This document shows, piece after piece, positions 30,089-43,600 of a stretch of 64,000 nt of DNA (its first letter is position 1; each line of letters begins with the position of its first letter). This DNA is from Madurella fahalii. Its lineage: Eukaryota; Ascomycota; Sordariomycetes; Sordariales. The notes beneath the pieces are model-generated. The model was given only the letters and a program-made list of their open reading frames with translations. It searched no databases and was not told where the DNA came from. Where the stretch lies: assembly GCA_029876055.1 (NCBI GenBank), contig CM056879.1:2170001-2234000 (forward strand), in the 5' to 3' direction. The translations under genes and the position numbers were made by a program.

Positions 30089-33000
30089 TCACCTCCCCGG
30101 CTTCTTGAAAGCAGACACCAAACTCACCACCCTCCTCGGCGGCGACGCCCCCTTCTCGAGCGGCTCCGCGTAGCCGACGCGTCTGACGACCCTCGCCGCC
30201 TTGGCCGCGTGGTCCACGCCCACCTCCGTCCCCGGCTCCAGCTCCTCCACGGCAGCACCGCGCTTGCGCTTGCCGGCCCTTGTCGGCACAGCTCCCGCCT
30301 TCGACACCGCGGCTGGTCTCCCTCTGGCTCGTGCTGTTGCCGCCGGTGATTGTGGTGCCGTTGGTGTTGTCGGTGTTGGTGCTGGGACAGCCTTCGCCGC
30401 CGCTGCCGCCGCTACTGCCGGTGAAGGCTGTGGTGCTTCTGGCGCTGACGCTTTTGTTGGACGCCGGGATTCTCTCGACCGCGCCCGGTTCGGCGTGCTG
30501 GGCCGGGGGGAAGCGTAGAGTCGATGGTTCGGACCGAGGCCTTGCGGATGCGCTTGCTGCGGCGAGTGGGGAGTTGGATGGGCGGTTTATAGGAGGCGTC
30601 TTTGGAGGTTGTGGCTATCTTTTTGGATGGAGTGGTCTTTGGGCTGTGGAATTGAAGAGGTGGTCAGCATGTCGCTCAAAGGGGAGGGTACATAGGTAGG
30701 TACCGACTTCTTTGCAGGAAGCATCTTAGGAGATACTGGTGCAGGTCCGGGTTCAGGCTCTGGGCCTCGGCTAACGTTGCTGTGAGCATTTGGAGTCTGA
30801 TCTTGCCTCGGCCGGCGGCCGGTGGCCAACTGAAAGTCCGACCTAGAGTTGACGTCGATGGGGCCCTCGGGATCATCGATCGGCTTCTCGGCGCACTCTT
30901 CGATATGTTCCAGGCGCGAGTCGAACTGCCGGTCGAGATCGACACCGCACCACGGGCAGTGCTTTGCATCATCACGCCCGTGGCCCTTGCAAAAATCCAT
31001 GTGCTTATCGCGGTACGCTTCTGAGAACAAACTAAGCGGAGCAGCGCACTTCTCGCAGAACGGCGTCTCTGGAGGGATATCCCTATGGGCATGTCTCTTT
31101 CCAGTACTAGAGCCTGAGGCCGGCTTAGGGATTCCGTCTCCGCACATACCGCACGCTGACCAGTCGGTCTCGCGATCTTGTACGCCGGGGTAGCAGACAT
31201 TGTCGTGGTGCGCCCGGTCTGTACGCACATTAAGCACCCGGTGGTCGCGCCCGCAGCGGGGGCAGAACTTCCAGCGCCCCTCGCGAGCTTGGTCAATGTG
31301 CGCCTCACCCGTGATCTCGATTCCTTCGTTCCCTGGCAGCGTTTCCAACGACTTGAAGATGTCGGAGTGCTTCGCGACATAATGCTGGTACCGCTGCTCC
31401 GGCGGCCAGTGCTGGAACAGCATTTCGTCACAAATGTTGCACTTCTCTGCAATGTGAGTGTCTTTGAGATGCTGCTGCATTGCCAACGGCTGGCTAACTG
31501 GGTAGACGGCGTCGCAGCCAGGATACGGGCAATGTTGGGCACGCGACAAGATCAGATTTCGCATGTCATCATAGTCCCTTTGCAGGCGCCGGACCTCTGT
31601 CGGCGTCAGAACCGACAGGGAGACCACAGGTAAGCTATCACGGCCCAGGTTGAGCAGCGTGCCCATGGCCGGCGCATCGATCGGAATGTCCCTAACTATC
31701 TGCAAGTCTAACGGATTGGTGTAGCTGTTTGCCCGCACATGCATACCCCACTCGACGTTGGTTGCGGTTGGGAACGTGATCCTCTTTGCGAGACTTTCCG
31801 GAATAGCCTCGTGCAAGCTATGTAGGTGCTCTTGCCGTGCAGGTCGTGTGCGATTTGCGTTCGCCTCGCTCAGCCGCCCGCCTTTGGTCCCTCTCGAGTC
31901 CAGCAGGAAGTCGCTGTGGCCCGGGGATGAGGTCGGCCATTGCAAGGCAAATCTGTCGGGCCCAAAGTACGCCGAAAGAGATAGCGGTTGCTCGTCCCAC
32001 GGCTTTACGGTCTTTAACTGCGGTGTCACGTTCTCATCCCACAACTGATAGTCGTAGTGTCGTGTCACTGTGGGAATCAAGTCACCTCGCAACGCTCGGT
32101 ACAATGAATTGCTTGGCGTCTTGTAGATATCTCGGTAGCCGAATGGCTGCTCAGTTTCGTAGTCCCTAAAGCCTGAACTAACGTTAGTAGACCGGCACTC
32201 TCTCCAGGGCGGGTTTCCTCACTCGGCATCCTCTCTTCGTCTACAAGAGACACGTACACTTCGGGTTCGACGATCATCCGGCATACCGACCACCACTGGT
32301 CTTCGTCTGTATCTGGGCCGATTATAAGTTTCGGTTTGTTCTGGTGGGGGTTCATCGAATAGGCAGGGGTGGTGCTTGGCCTGAGAGAAACGGCACCAGG
32401 GCGGTGCTGGGTAATGCTAATCAATGAGTGATCCGAAGAGTATGAGTTCTTGCCCATCCCTTTCGACCATATCTTCACCATCAGGTGGCGGAATTCGGTT
32501 ATGCTTGTCGAATCCGGATCCCAGCGGAGTGCTTCTGTCCCCATACTAACGCCGCAGACGGTATACCGTTCAAAGACTGGGCGAATCGTGATGAACTGCG
32601 GGAACATGCTGAGTCCGTTGGCGGTGGGAGGCACGCCGGGCATCTTTTCCAGCCAAACCTTCCACTGGACTAGGCGGTCCACGACCGGCTGAAATTCCGA
32701 GCCGAGACTTCTGGCGGTCAGCGAAACTACTAATTGAGTAGGCTGTTCCGCGGAACTTTCTGAGGAATGGAAGAATCCCGTGCCTGGCAGATACACCTCG
32801 ATCGACTTGAGTTTGGAAAAACTCTCGGACGACATGGAGCTTCGCACCAGGTCCATGATTGTCCGCTGCACAACCCTAACACTGCCCACTTCATCGTGTA
32901 GGATGTATTGCTTCTCATACGGACCTATGACGCCCGGAAGAAAAAGGTGCCAGCGGTCGCTGATGCGGCCTTTATGATCCCGAGGTTTTCGACCAGTTCT

Positions 33001-34895
33001 AGCCTGTAAACGGAGAACCGAATACTTGTCAACCTCCCATTTGTGAGCAACCGCGCTCCAAGATTGAGGGAGGAAAAGCAAGCCGCCGTAAGTGCCTATT
33101 CCGTGGCCGCCTGTGTTCCGTACCGAATCCGCAACGCTGAACCAGGCATCCGGGATCGCTGGGTAACCAGGCCGGCCTGGAATGCGACCGGCGGCAAGGA
33201 CGCGGCAGATATGCGCCATCCATTTCGAATACAAGTTGGTGTACACGACGTCTGTGGGGTTGTCCGGCATCCGAAGGTAGGCAACATCAGGGCGCTCCAG
33301 GTCTCGCTCGTCAGCCCAGTCGAGAACAACTTCCATGACCTGGTGAGAAGGGCCAGGCTTCCACGTCCATGGTATGGGATCATCAGGCCCAGCAACGAAG
33401 AGAACTTTTTGATATACCTCCGGTCCGTTCACGTCTTCACCCAACCGTCCAAGTTGGCCAATCACCCATTCCCAGACCAAGTGATCATGGCTGTAGTCGC
33501 CAACACCGGCGCACCAAATAGTCAATCCGTTGTTTCCTTCGTCTTGGAGAAATTCATCCCGCTCTGCCTGAGTCTCGTACGTCTTCCTCTTATCCAGCAG
33601 ATAGAGCGAGTAAGTCACGCCAGCACGGTTGTCAAGACACAACAGGCGGTCGACGGCATCAACAAAGGTGTAGAACATGTCGATCCGGAACCAAACAATT
33701 CCCTGGTACCCGTACAGCGGGATCCACCGCTCGTTGACGCTGGCAGTGTCGCCGCCACGAGGGGTCTCAAGCGGCGATGACAAGCCAAGCCTGGCCGACC
33801 GCCTACTTGGACGCCCGCTCGTTGCCGAATCATGGGATCGGATCTCCCGGAGACCGTTGCTCACAAAGCCACTTCCAAATGCCCCTCCGCGGAGCGAGAG
33901 CGGGCTAGACGCAGGGTCAGACGTCTTCTCCTCATCAGAGACTCCGCTCTCAGATGCGGTATCCTCCCGGTCAGTATCACCACCTCTCAGTCCCGAGAAA
34001 AACACCCGTCCTACGGTTGGATGCTCCCCCATCTGGTAAGCCTCCAGTTCTGGATCCGGCACTGCACCACGGTCAGCCAGCTTTCCCCCTTTCCATACTC
34101 GAACAATCCAAAAGTCAAGCACCCACCTCTCACAACATCCCTCCCAAAAGTCCTCTCCGTATAACAATTCAACCACCCTAACTCCCCCTCCCCTTTACCT
34201 TCGCCCTCGCTCTCATCCTCCTCCTCCTTCTCATCACCCTCCCCATCCTCATCCCCATCGCCCAGAGGTCCCACCGGCAACCCAAACCAAGCAAGGGTAA
34301 GTCTGAACGCCAGATCCGTGCCTTCCCCTTCCCACCCCTCAAACCTGCCCGACTGCAACAGCTCACGATAGGACCGTGCATTCTCCCTCTGTAGTTCTGC
34401 CAGCGCCGGGTTCTTCTTGGCGCGAGCCCCCACGCAGGGGATCAGCAGTTCCCTGTCTTGAGGCTCGAAATAGGCTTCGAGGATGGCGGGCAGGCTGTGA
34501 TCTGGGCTGCGGAGCAGGAGGCGGAAGGCGGAGAGGACGGTTTGGAATTCGGGGGAGGAAGGGTCCGTGGTAATGGTGGCGGCTTGTTCCTGTCGGAGTA
34601 GGGGGGAAAAGGACGGGCTGCCGCCGCCGTCGTCGGTTTTGGATTCGGGCGGGTGGTGGTTAGTAGATCGTTTGCGGGTGCTGCGCTCGGGGCCTGGCTT
34701 TCGGATGCGTCGCCGCTTCGGAGGGGGTGTTACGGACGAAGGCGACGTGCGGTCGGCATAGTCGTCGTTGTCATCTTCTCTAATGCTGACCGAGCGCTTG
34801 GTGTGCAGTAGTGGTGATGGTAACGATGGCAGCGTGCCGTCCTTGCTGGCTACGCCCGGTGCCGGGGTTGCGACTAGGCGGCGCCAAAATGCCAT
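30089..34895 (-). CDS. giant zinc-finger-like protein, function unknown
   Basis: Exons 34127-34895, 32223-34061 and about 30704-32172 join cleanly. Intron 1 is 65 nt with GGCTGAC branch; intron 2 is 50 nt with GTGAGG donor and CTACTAACG branch. At least 1,359 aa result from ATG at 34895. The N-terminal third is disordered, with a basic PPKRRRIRKPGPERS stretch (probable nuclear signal) and a Glu-rich run. The middle (about 350-880) is globular and unfamiliar. From about residue 1,084 come Cys/His pairs: HCPYPGCDAVYP with H.....TH, KCNICDEMLF, FCPRCGRDH, CGMCGDGIP, CEKCAAPL, CPWCGVDLD, forming several C2H2/ribbon-like units. The 3' end is unresolved: an intron from 30703 or 30707 to about 30636-30643 leads into a second basic frame (TRRSKRIRKAS), and another frame ends with KRKRGAAVEELEPG and stops at 30089. 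A role in nucleic-acid binding is inference. Confidence 0.6.
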
Positions 34896-35619
34896 TGTTG
34901 AATACGAGTTATTGATGGTGGTGGGATGTGGTCTAATGCAACACTTTGTTGGCCTCAAGGCTGAACTGCATCGTGTTTAGTGTTGGAAAGATCGTAACAA
35001 ATAGAAAATCCAGACACGCCCTTGCGATGGAGCTTGGTTCCGTAAACATATTCGGAATGTGGAACAAAGGGGGATTCGACAGGCTGTGGCCGACGCATTG
35101 CTGCACTTGCATTCCAATCCAAGTGGGCATATTAAGCTTCGCGATACCAGGATTGTTCTTTGTCAAGAGCTTCGATGCCATCGGTCAAAGCTCTATCGCG
35201 AACCTGGTAACAAAGACACACTTCTGCATGCGATCATGGGGTTGTGGTGGGAGTATCCCGGAACAGGAAACCTCCTCTCGGAGCGTGTCCTCGACGTTGC
35301 TCTTAACAATGCCATCCCTGGTTTGGGACTCACCTTGGTCCAGTGACGGTGCAAATTGATGGTCTCCCAACAGCAGATTAGCAGCATGGATGGCCCTACC
35401 GGCCCGAAGGAACATACTCTCGTGGCTTCTTGATGTTTTCCCCAAGTATTAACACAAGTCAGGAAGGAGTTCGGATTTAAACAAGGACCTAAAGGTTTCA
35501 GCAAACTATAGCTCCTTGAACAGAGTGGCAAGAACTGTTCCCTCAAATAATACCACATTTAGCCTAGAAACCCGTGAATCGTAAACCAAAACAAAATGAA
35601 ATGGTATATGACGCCTTGA
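34896..35619. other. intergenic, zinc-finger gene promoter
   Basis: Holds the promoter of the zinc-finger gene and the 3' flank of the sugar transporter; both genes run leftward. Open frames on either strand (34946-35359, 35059-35346) have no coding bias or motif. Confidence 0.5.
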
Positions 35620-37645
35620 TCAAACGCTCTCCGTCTTCTCGCCCACCTTGGGCTTCTCAACGTCAGAAGTGTATGTCCCGGTGGGCGCGGATTCACCTCG
35701 CAAGATCTGTGTAAGACCGATCTCGGCATTAATCTCTTCCATACGCTCAAAGTCGGCCTGTGCGGTGCCTTCGGAACCGAAGATGACGTCCTAGTTCTGA
35801 ATCAGTTTGGCGCCCCTTAATCACCAAGAACAGGGCAAAATCTTACCATCTCTTCCAAAGTCAAGCGCTTCGTCTCGGGCACGAAGAACCAGATGAACGC
35901 AGCGCCCATGTATGTCAACAATCCAAAAAGGACATAGGTTCCGTAGGTAATGCCGTCCAGCATGTCGGGTGTGACTTGCCCGACGATAAAGTTGTTCATC
36001 CAGTTGCTGGACGCGCCAAGCGCGACACCATACGGCCGAGTGCTCAGGGGCCAAATCTCAGCAATGATGATCCATGCGCAGGGGCCCCACGAGTAACCAA
36101 AGTGAACGACAAACAGCCAGACCATGCACACGGCTGCCCAGCCCGCCGCGGCATGCTGGTCCCAATTGCCAATGTTCTTGGCGACGATAACGGCGATGAT
36201 GATGTGGCAGGTAGCCATGCCAATGGCACCAATCGTGAGCACGGGTTTGCGGCCAACACGGTCGATCCAAAGGACTGCCGGGATGGTGGCAAGGAGCATG
36301 ACAATCCCAACAACGCCGGTTGCCAAAAGAGAGGTGGTGGTGTTGTCGAGACCAAGCTGCATGAAGATGAAAGGTGCGTAGTACAAAACGGCGTTAATGC
36401 CCGTCCACTATTCATCTGTTAGTCTCAACGCCCACCCCATTTCCAGGGGATCAGATCTCACCTGCTGGAAGAACATTGTTACGGTCGCCACTATAACCCG
36501 CTTGAACATAGCCATTGTCTGGAACAACTTCTTGATGGCCACAAACTGCAGTTTGAACGTGTTCCAAGCTGTCTGCTCACGCAGGTTGGGGAACATTTCA
36601 GCAATGCTGCGCTTCTCAAACAGAGACTGCGCTTTGATCTCGAGAAACTCGAGCTCGACAAGCTCGTGATCCCTCGGCAGGCCACGGAGGTTCGACAGCA
36701 CCGTACGTGCTTCCTCTTCCCGCCCGTGGTGCATCAGCCAACGCGGGGAGTAGGGCATAAAGATCATGCCAAAGAAGAGGATCACGGCGGGAGCAAGTTG
36801 CAGACAAATAGGCGTCAGCCAGGCCGCATCAGACTGCGTCTCGAGGGTAGTGCCGCCGATGAAGTTTGTGCCGCTGTCTGTTGTCAGTCAAGCTCCTCAG
36901 GGGCATGGGAGCAGAGGCTTACTAGTCAATCCAGAAACTGATGAAAATACCAAAGCAAATAGCCAACTGCTGCGTAGCTACCAGCGCCCCACGAACCTCG
37001 GGAGGCGAGACCTCGGAGTTGTAGATCGGAATAATCATGGCAAGACTGCCCACGCCCATACCACTGTAAGGCAACGCCAAGTCAGCACCATACCGCGACA
37101 GCTCGCCAAGCCAGACTGTGCAAAGAGAAGGTGGAAACTAACGTTACGAATCGTCCGGCCAAAATAGCGTTAGGCCCAACCGTCACCGCCGTAGCCTGCA
37201 CAATGACTCCGATGATGAACACGGCGCACGCGACCAGCACAGCATACTTTCTCGACAGCACCTCGGCAATAAAGCCAGAGAGCAGGGTGCCAATCCAGGC
37301 TCCCAGCTCCAAAATGGCCGTCAGCCACCCCTTCTTGGTCTGGTCCGTCGTATACTCCCCCATGTCTGGAGCCGGTCAGCAACACAGTCCGGACGGGGAA
37401 TACAACCGGGTAAGGAGGAAATTGTGAGACGAACGCTTCCCAAAAGCCGGCATGGCCAACACGCCCGAGAACATGCCCTGGTTATACCCATACAGCACAC
37501 CACCGATGCAGGCAAATGCGGCAACACGGAAGACGCGGAAGTTCTTGACCAATGCCATAGGGCCGCTCTTGCCCATCATCGCCTGGCGCTTGTGCAGCGC
37601 GGCATCGTAGATAGCGGCGGAGCCGACGTTGCCTCCGCCACCCAT
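35620..37645 (-). CDS. MFS sugar transporter (sugar porter family)
   Basis: Six exons: 37435-37645, 37143-37365, 36923-37063, 36462-36873, 35847-36407 and 35620-35790, giving 572 aa. All five introns (69, 79, 49, 54, 56 nt) have matching phases and restore conserved motifs across the joins: AFGK-HMGEYTTDQ, RFVT-GMGVGSLAM, WIDY-GTNFIGGT, FFQQ-WTGINAVLYY and TLEEM-DVIFGSE. Twelve transmembrane helices are expected. Sugar-porter signatures present are YSPRWL, QQWTGIN with YYAP, DRVGRKP and PETKRLTLEE. It should be a proton-coupled monosaccharide importer in the plasma membrane; hexose versus pentose preference cannot be called. The N-terminus is cytosolic and Gly-rich; the C-tail ends in VEKPKVGEKTESV with Lys sites suitable for ubiquitin-driven turnover. 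Upstream lies a 6-kb gene desert. Confidence 0.92.
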
Positions 37646-40600
37646 TCTCGCGGCCTGGATCGTTCGGTGTTGCTGTGACTGCGCAGTGTGCGGTTAACTG
37701 GGCGTATTTCGCTGGAAGGGCGGACTGTCGGTCGGGTGGACGAGACGAGAGAGGAGGGCAAGGGAGAAAGGACTGGGCCCTTGGAAGGGGGAGCAAGCGA
37801 CGGGAACCGAGAAAAGAAAAGATTCCGGACGGGAGGCGCGATGTATGTAGGCGGGGGAAGCACCTTTTTTACCTTCCCCTGTCTCCCAGGCACCTGGATG
37901 AAAGGAAGCTACGACCTTAGCTACCCCAACCGCCATCGCCCAATACCACCCAAAGAGCCCCGTCCGTGTCAGGTTCATCTCGCCCGTCTCCATCATCCAA
38001 TAGTCCGGGAACCGGGCATATGAGCCTAGATCCCACTGGCGCGCATCTGCATATTGCTCTGCTTACCTGTGGGTGAGGCCGCGTAGAGCAGGGAGCAATC
38101 AGGCGAGCGCATCAATTCCCCATCGCCGTGCCGTGCGTTGCATGCATGACTCCCTGCGTCCCTTCCCAGTCCCGGGAATGTTTTCTTTTCCCACAGTGCC
38201 CGTCTTTGCACCTCCCCCAAGTCCCCTCAGGCTTTCCCCTTACAAAAGAGCGAGGAAGGGAGGGGTAATCGGAAAACCCAGACCCAGCAGCCCATGCACT
38301 GTGCAGCAGTACAGGTTATGGGGCCTTCAATGTTGTCCAACCGTTCCGGATGAATGGTGATGGCAACCATTGGCCAGAGCGGATTCTTCTGCGGATCGCT
38401 CGCTGATCCTTTGGCCCTTGTCTAGCAGCGGGTTGTGGTTCATCTGTCCGCAATACCACCCCCAGTGCTTCTTTTCCCTCGGCGGGGATTGTTTACTCTC
38501 TCCCCTAGTCAGCAGCTTCGAGCTCCCTTGCTCGAATCTCTGGCACCGCCCATTCCTCTGGTCGTCATTCCAAACTATATTGACGCCGACATCGAGCCAA
38601 GAGAAGCGGAGAGCGCTCACCTCGCCGCCAAGCATCGGCCATCCCCTCTGCCGATCTTTTACTCCGGATTGGCCGGCACATCCCACATTACCGGCCGTCG
38701 TCCCGCAACTTTAACCTCCGAGAGGCAAGTGCTACTTCGTCGCTTACACTCCAGGCTACAGAGTGCCTGGCAGCGTCGCGCCCGGGCCATTTAGGCTGAA
38801 TGCATCGTCCGTCTTTCCGCACGTCAGCCCATTGGAGCATTCACCTTGCTAACATCGGGCCTTTTTCTCGTCGGCAATCCTGCCTCTTTGCTCATCCACC
38901 CATTCACGGCAGAGCGAAGATGCTGGGGGGGGAGCGAAGATGCTGGGGGGGGGGGCGGGATGCGGGGTGGGGTTGGGCTTAGCTTTCGCGGACGAGGCTT
39001 ACGCTAAGCGCAGGTAAGCTTTTTGCCAGGCCTCGGACCGTTGTGCCAGGTGATGGTGGCGTCTGGTAGTGGCTTGGTGGCTTGCTTTTGGCCCGCGCGC
39101 ATCGGTCCTCGGATCGCTCGCGGCGGGGAAACTTTCCGACGGGTCAAACTGGAACGGACGGGACTGGGCTCGCACCTCGTTCGGACTTTTTGCCGTTTGT
39201 TTGTCTAATATTCTTGTTCTAGGTACTTGCCTGCATAATACCACTTACATCAACAAGATGGGGATTTGGGCATGCTCGCATTCCCACGATCTCCGACTTT
39301 ATGGCCTGGCGTGCCACCGAGCCTCCCCGGGAGACCAATACAAACCACGGTTGGTCGCTATAATTGCTTTTTAAAAACCCAAACACCAGCAGGCAGGGCG
39401 GGAGTCCAGTCATTGGACCCCAACTCGCCGGCAGACGGGAGTGAGTCTGCGGGGAACGGCCTGTCACAGAGTGTTCATCTCGAGCTCGTGAAGGTGAAGC
39501 AGCACATAAACGGCCGACCCGGAGCACTGGATGCAAAGTTGCTGCAATGGACCCGAAAATACCTTTCCATGTGTTACCCATTCTCTGGGTTGGACCGTGT
39601 GTTGCTGGTTGGTCAGCAGCTCTCTCTTGACGGCGGCGGGGCTGCATCAAGCCCAACAACTGCACCAGCTCAACGATCCCACTACTACACGGAGGCTTGG
39701 AGGATATAGATTTACCACGGTTGCAACTGCCCTCGTGGAACAGCGTGACGAGGCGAAGGTAGTAAACGCTTCAGAACTTTTTGTCTGGATAACAAAGTAA
39801 AACATGGCGTGTTTACGATACCGCGTTATCGTTTGTTTGCCACGCCGCACTCGACCAAGCGCTGTGCCCAGTAAACTCTAGGTCCTTAGAACGCCATGCT
39901 CCCCGGATCTAATCCCCCGGTATCTGCTATCTGCAGGGTTCTACAATTTGCATAAGACGAGGGTCTAAATATTCGTGCTTCTAGATCTGGTGTTGGCCGA
40001 GCATTAGCGCCAGCAGGAAGCTACTGTATATGCTGGGGAAGCAGAGACACCGGTCCTTGGACATCTAGATGGATGGCACCTTTGTAACTCAGGAGCAGGT
40101 GTTGTCTGACAGCGTGAGGTGCTGCCCTTGCTTTGGAAAAATCCGCATAAGACTACGGAGATGGGAAGATTTTGCACGAATTGATCCCCGGGACGAATTG
40201 AAGTCGCATCATGCTCGGAGCCCATCAAGCCGGGCCCGCTCGGGTCGGACACGGACAAGAAGTGGGGCCTGGGCAGGCTGCTGGCACCCGACATGCCGCG
40301 GGACATGGCTGCCGTAGCACATGCGTCAGCGCCCACAACCTCGAGCTGTGAAATGACGTGTGTGTTTAATTCAGACTGGCAGGAAGCGATGGCGTAGATT
40401 TGTACAGTAAACATAATCTAAATAAATATCAAGAGCTTCAATTGCGCCAGTGCTGGCCGGCAGGTCTCCGAGGATGGCGCTGAAGCAAGCTCAAACCAAC
40501 AGCATCCCGTTGCCCTTTGGGTAGGATCATACTGAGCTTAACTTGATAAGATGCGGCGCGGTGGCAGCTGTGGACGTGATGACGCTGTAGGCTTCGATTC

Positions 40601-43600
40601 TTCTATACACTTTGGCGATGGTCTTCGAGAAACACGGGCCATAGCCAGCCCTCGCTGGTCTGGCCTCGGCAGGCCACCCGGCGGTTTGGGAGCCCAAAAA
40701 AAGATGCCCGCCCACGGCTGAGATGCATCTAGTGTACTAACTCACGTGGGAAGCCGGCCGGAGCTGCAGCCACGGCTGGGCGCGGTCAAGCCAAGGTCTG
40801 AAATGTTTCGAAACAAATTCCCGTTTGGGCCCTGAGGCCAGGCTTCTCCCCTGCCATCTGATGGATATCATCCCTTCCAGCTGTGTGTTTAGGGCGAGAT
40901 GTGCGTAAGTGACGTTGAGATTAGGTCGAGAGGCGCCCTGAACAATGACCCGATCGCTCGTGAGGGTGTATTGCTCCTGGGGTTTGCTACCACACCCGTG
41001 CCGCCCGGCGCAATGTCCAAACACCCCCGAAAGCATGAATTTTTCCCGTAGCGATATGGTTGCTATTCGACATGAACGGGTTGCGATGGAAAGGCGCGGC
41101 CTCTGGCTCTGGAGCGACTACCCTACGACTCCCAAAGACGCGACCGGCACAACACTATTGAGCTTTCATCTTATGCTCTTTTAAGCATACACTCCATGAA
41201 ATTAATATGCTCAGAAACATCTATGAGACGCGCGCGTGTGTGTGGGTGTGTGTGGGTGTTATTGTCGATGGGCAAAGGTGAGAGAACCCGCGGCCAAAAT
41301 CCGGTGCGGCAGGTTGCGACTGGCCCAACCGACGCCGAAACAGGCGTAGCGCAAAACGAATGTGTGCGCTGTACGCGGCAAAAAGTCGATCACCAATTTT
41401 GTGCATCGCCAAGCTCATACTCTACACTTACAATGCACCCCAAGCACGGCTTTAACGGCCGGCTTGACGATCCGCTGTTGTCGCTCGTGCTTCGAGGCAG
41501 AAACGCCGGCAGGCGCCCACTGAACTCAAACAACCGGCGTAATAAAGGGCCCAATGAGATCCGACTTTGGCAGATCGACACATTCAATACCCCAATTTTA
41601 GGCCCGTTTAACTATGTCCTTCATTCACTGGCATAATAGACCCCACTGAGAAAACAGGTGAATTGCCAACGGGTGACAAATTGACGCGCGCCTCCGCTTT
41701 CCGGCTGAAATTTTGGCGCTGGCTTCAAGCAGCCAATCCGCGTCCGTTGGAGAACCAACACGTTTCGTTTCATCTTAGACGTGGCAGCCGGCTCTCCACT
41801 GTCTTTGTCTGTTAGCAGCTGGCAGATAGAGCCGTGGGTAGCCCAGCTGAACCCCCAACCCCCAACGCTGTGATGCAACCCGCGGCTGCGCTCCACACTC
41901 CCGTCGCTTGTTGACCTGCAGCAAGCAGAGCGCGTCGACAACAAATGTGCAAACCGGTCGCTAACGGACCGAATGACGGCCCCTCTGCGTGATTGCAACG
42001 CTGTTACCGAGAGCTGCAGCCGTAATGTCCTACTCTAATTCTTGCCGCCAGCATTCGCGATACGCTTGCTCCTCGCCGTTGTCGCGCGCTAGAGCAACGT
42101 CAAAGCGTGTGCGTTGCAAAACGCGTCTGCCGATGGCGATAGCTTCACGCTGAGAGGATTCCGCTCTGTCGGGTCCGTTGGGGGTACTCAGGGGTCCCTT
42201 GCGGGTTAACCCATTGGCCTCTTTTGCGCGGCGGCCAGTCGCAGATTGGGCCGGATCCCGACCGCCTGCTGCCCGCGGCCGGCCGGCCTGCCATTGCAGG
42301 TTCTCTTGTTTACTCGTTTCTCACCGGGCCATTGTTTACGGGCAGCGTTGCATCCCTCGACGTCGCGCGGTTTCCGGTGCTCGCAAGAGCCAGGCCCAGC
42401 ATCGACAAATGATTCTCGGACCGGCAACTACTACGTACGGGCACGGAAGGGGATTAGGGCCATCCCAAATGGGGTGCGGCGAGACGAGGCTTGTGCTCTG
42501 CACGAGGCTGGCGGCTAGCTCCTTCGAGCCGCTCCTTGGCTGGTGTGCTATTTTTTGACACGCCTGCACCGGTCCCGCTTCCCGCGGTCCACACGAGACG
42601 TTCCCCGATTCGGTGTTTCCCTTGGACATTTACGCCCATGACAGCAGCCGGTACTTTTGTGTCTGCGGAGCAGTCGAGAGCTGGCGAGGTCACGGCGCAG
42701 TACCGCACCATCGCCTAAGCGAACCAGAGATCTAGCATGGGATTCCCGCTGCTTGACGCCGTAGGTACTGGTGTAATATTTTCTTACTCTGTTCTGCTCT
42801 TCTCTTCTCTTCTCGCTTGGCCCTGCACTGCCATTGCCGCCAGAGGTTGGTTCTGGCTCTTGCCGGCAACTGGAGCTATCCTCTGTTGTTGCTACCCTTA
42901 CCCCCCCTCCTCCTCCCCTTGTCCCTCGGCGTTCTAACCGCCCTAACGGAGATGCACCCCGGGAAGGCCTACTTCGTAGCCGCCCATCTCTCAAACAGAC
43001 GCCTCCCGAAACCAGCCAGCCATTAGCAGAGGCCGCTGGCCGCTCAATTAGGTCATTCAGATACACATGCTCTGAAGCAAGCCTCTCTCCATTATACCCT
43101 TGTTTCAGATCGCTCAACCCCGGCGTTGCCCGCTTCTGTCTGCCAAGCATGGACCCACCGCGGCGGCCATGTTCTTAGCTCACCTTGTTTCTTCGTTGGT
43201 CTCCATCACAGCCTGGATATGCTATAAGTGACGGCCTCTCCTTCTCTGTCCGGCCGGCCCTCTAGCCAGTCTCTCAGTCTTAGCCCTCAGACCCGCCACC
43301 TCGCGACCCGATCACCATCGTTCCTCTTTCCATTTCATCTTTCCCAAGTTTTTTCTTAGCTGTCATCTCTCCATCGTTTCCTTGTCACTACTGGCTGCTG
43401 GCCTGCCCTTTTCGTTTGACACGAAACATTGCCTTCTCACTCCCGCCCTCGAGTCTCCGAGCGAGGCCGCACTGGGCGTCGACGCCGCTGAGATACCTGC
43501 CGACGAGAAGCTACGCGCGTTGAGAATTCGACCGCCGGGAAAGCAAGAGAGGGAGAGCAGCGGCTGAAGAAACTCCCCTCGTAACGAGCACAAGTTCGAC

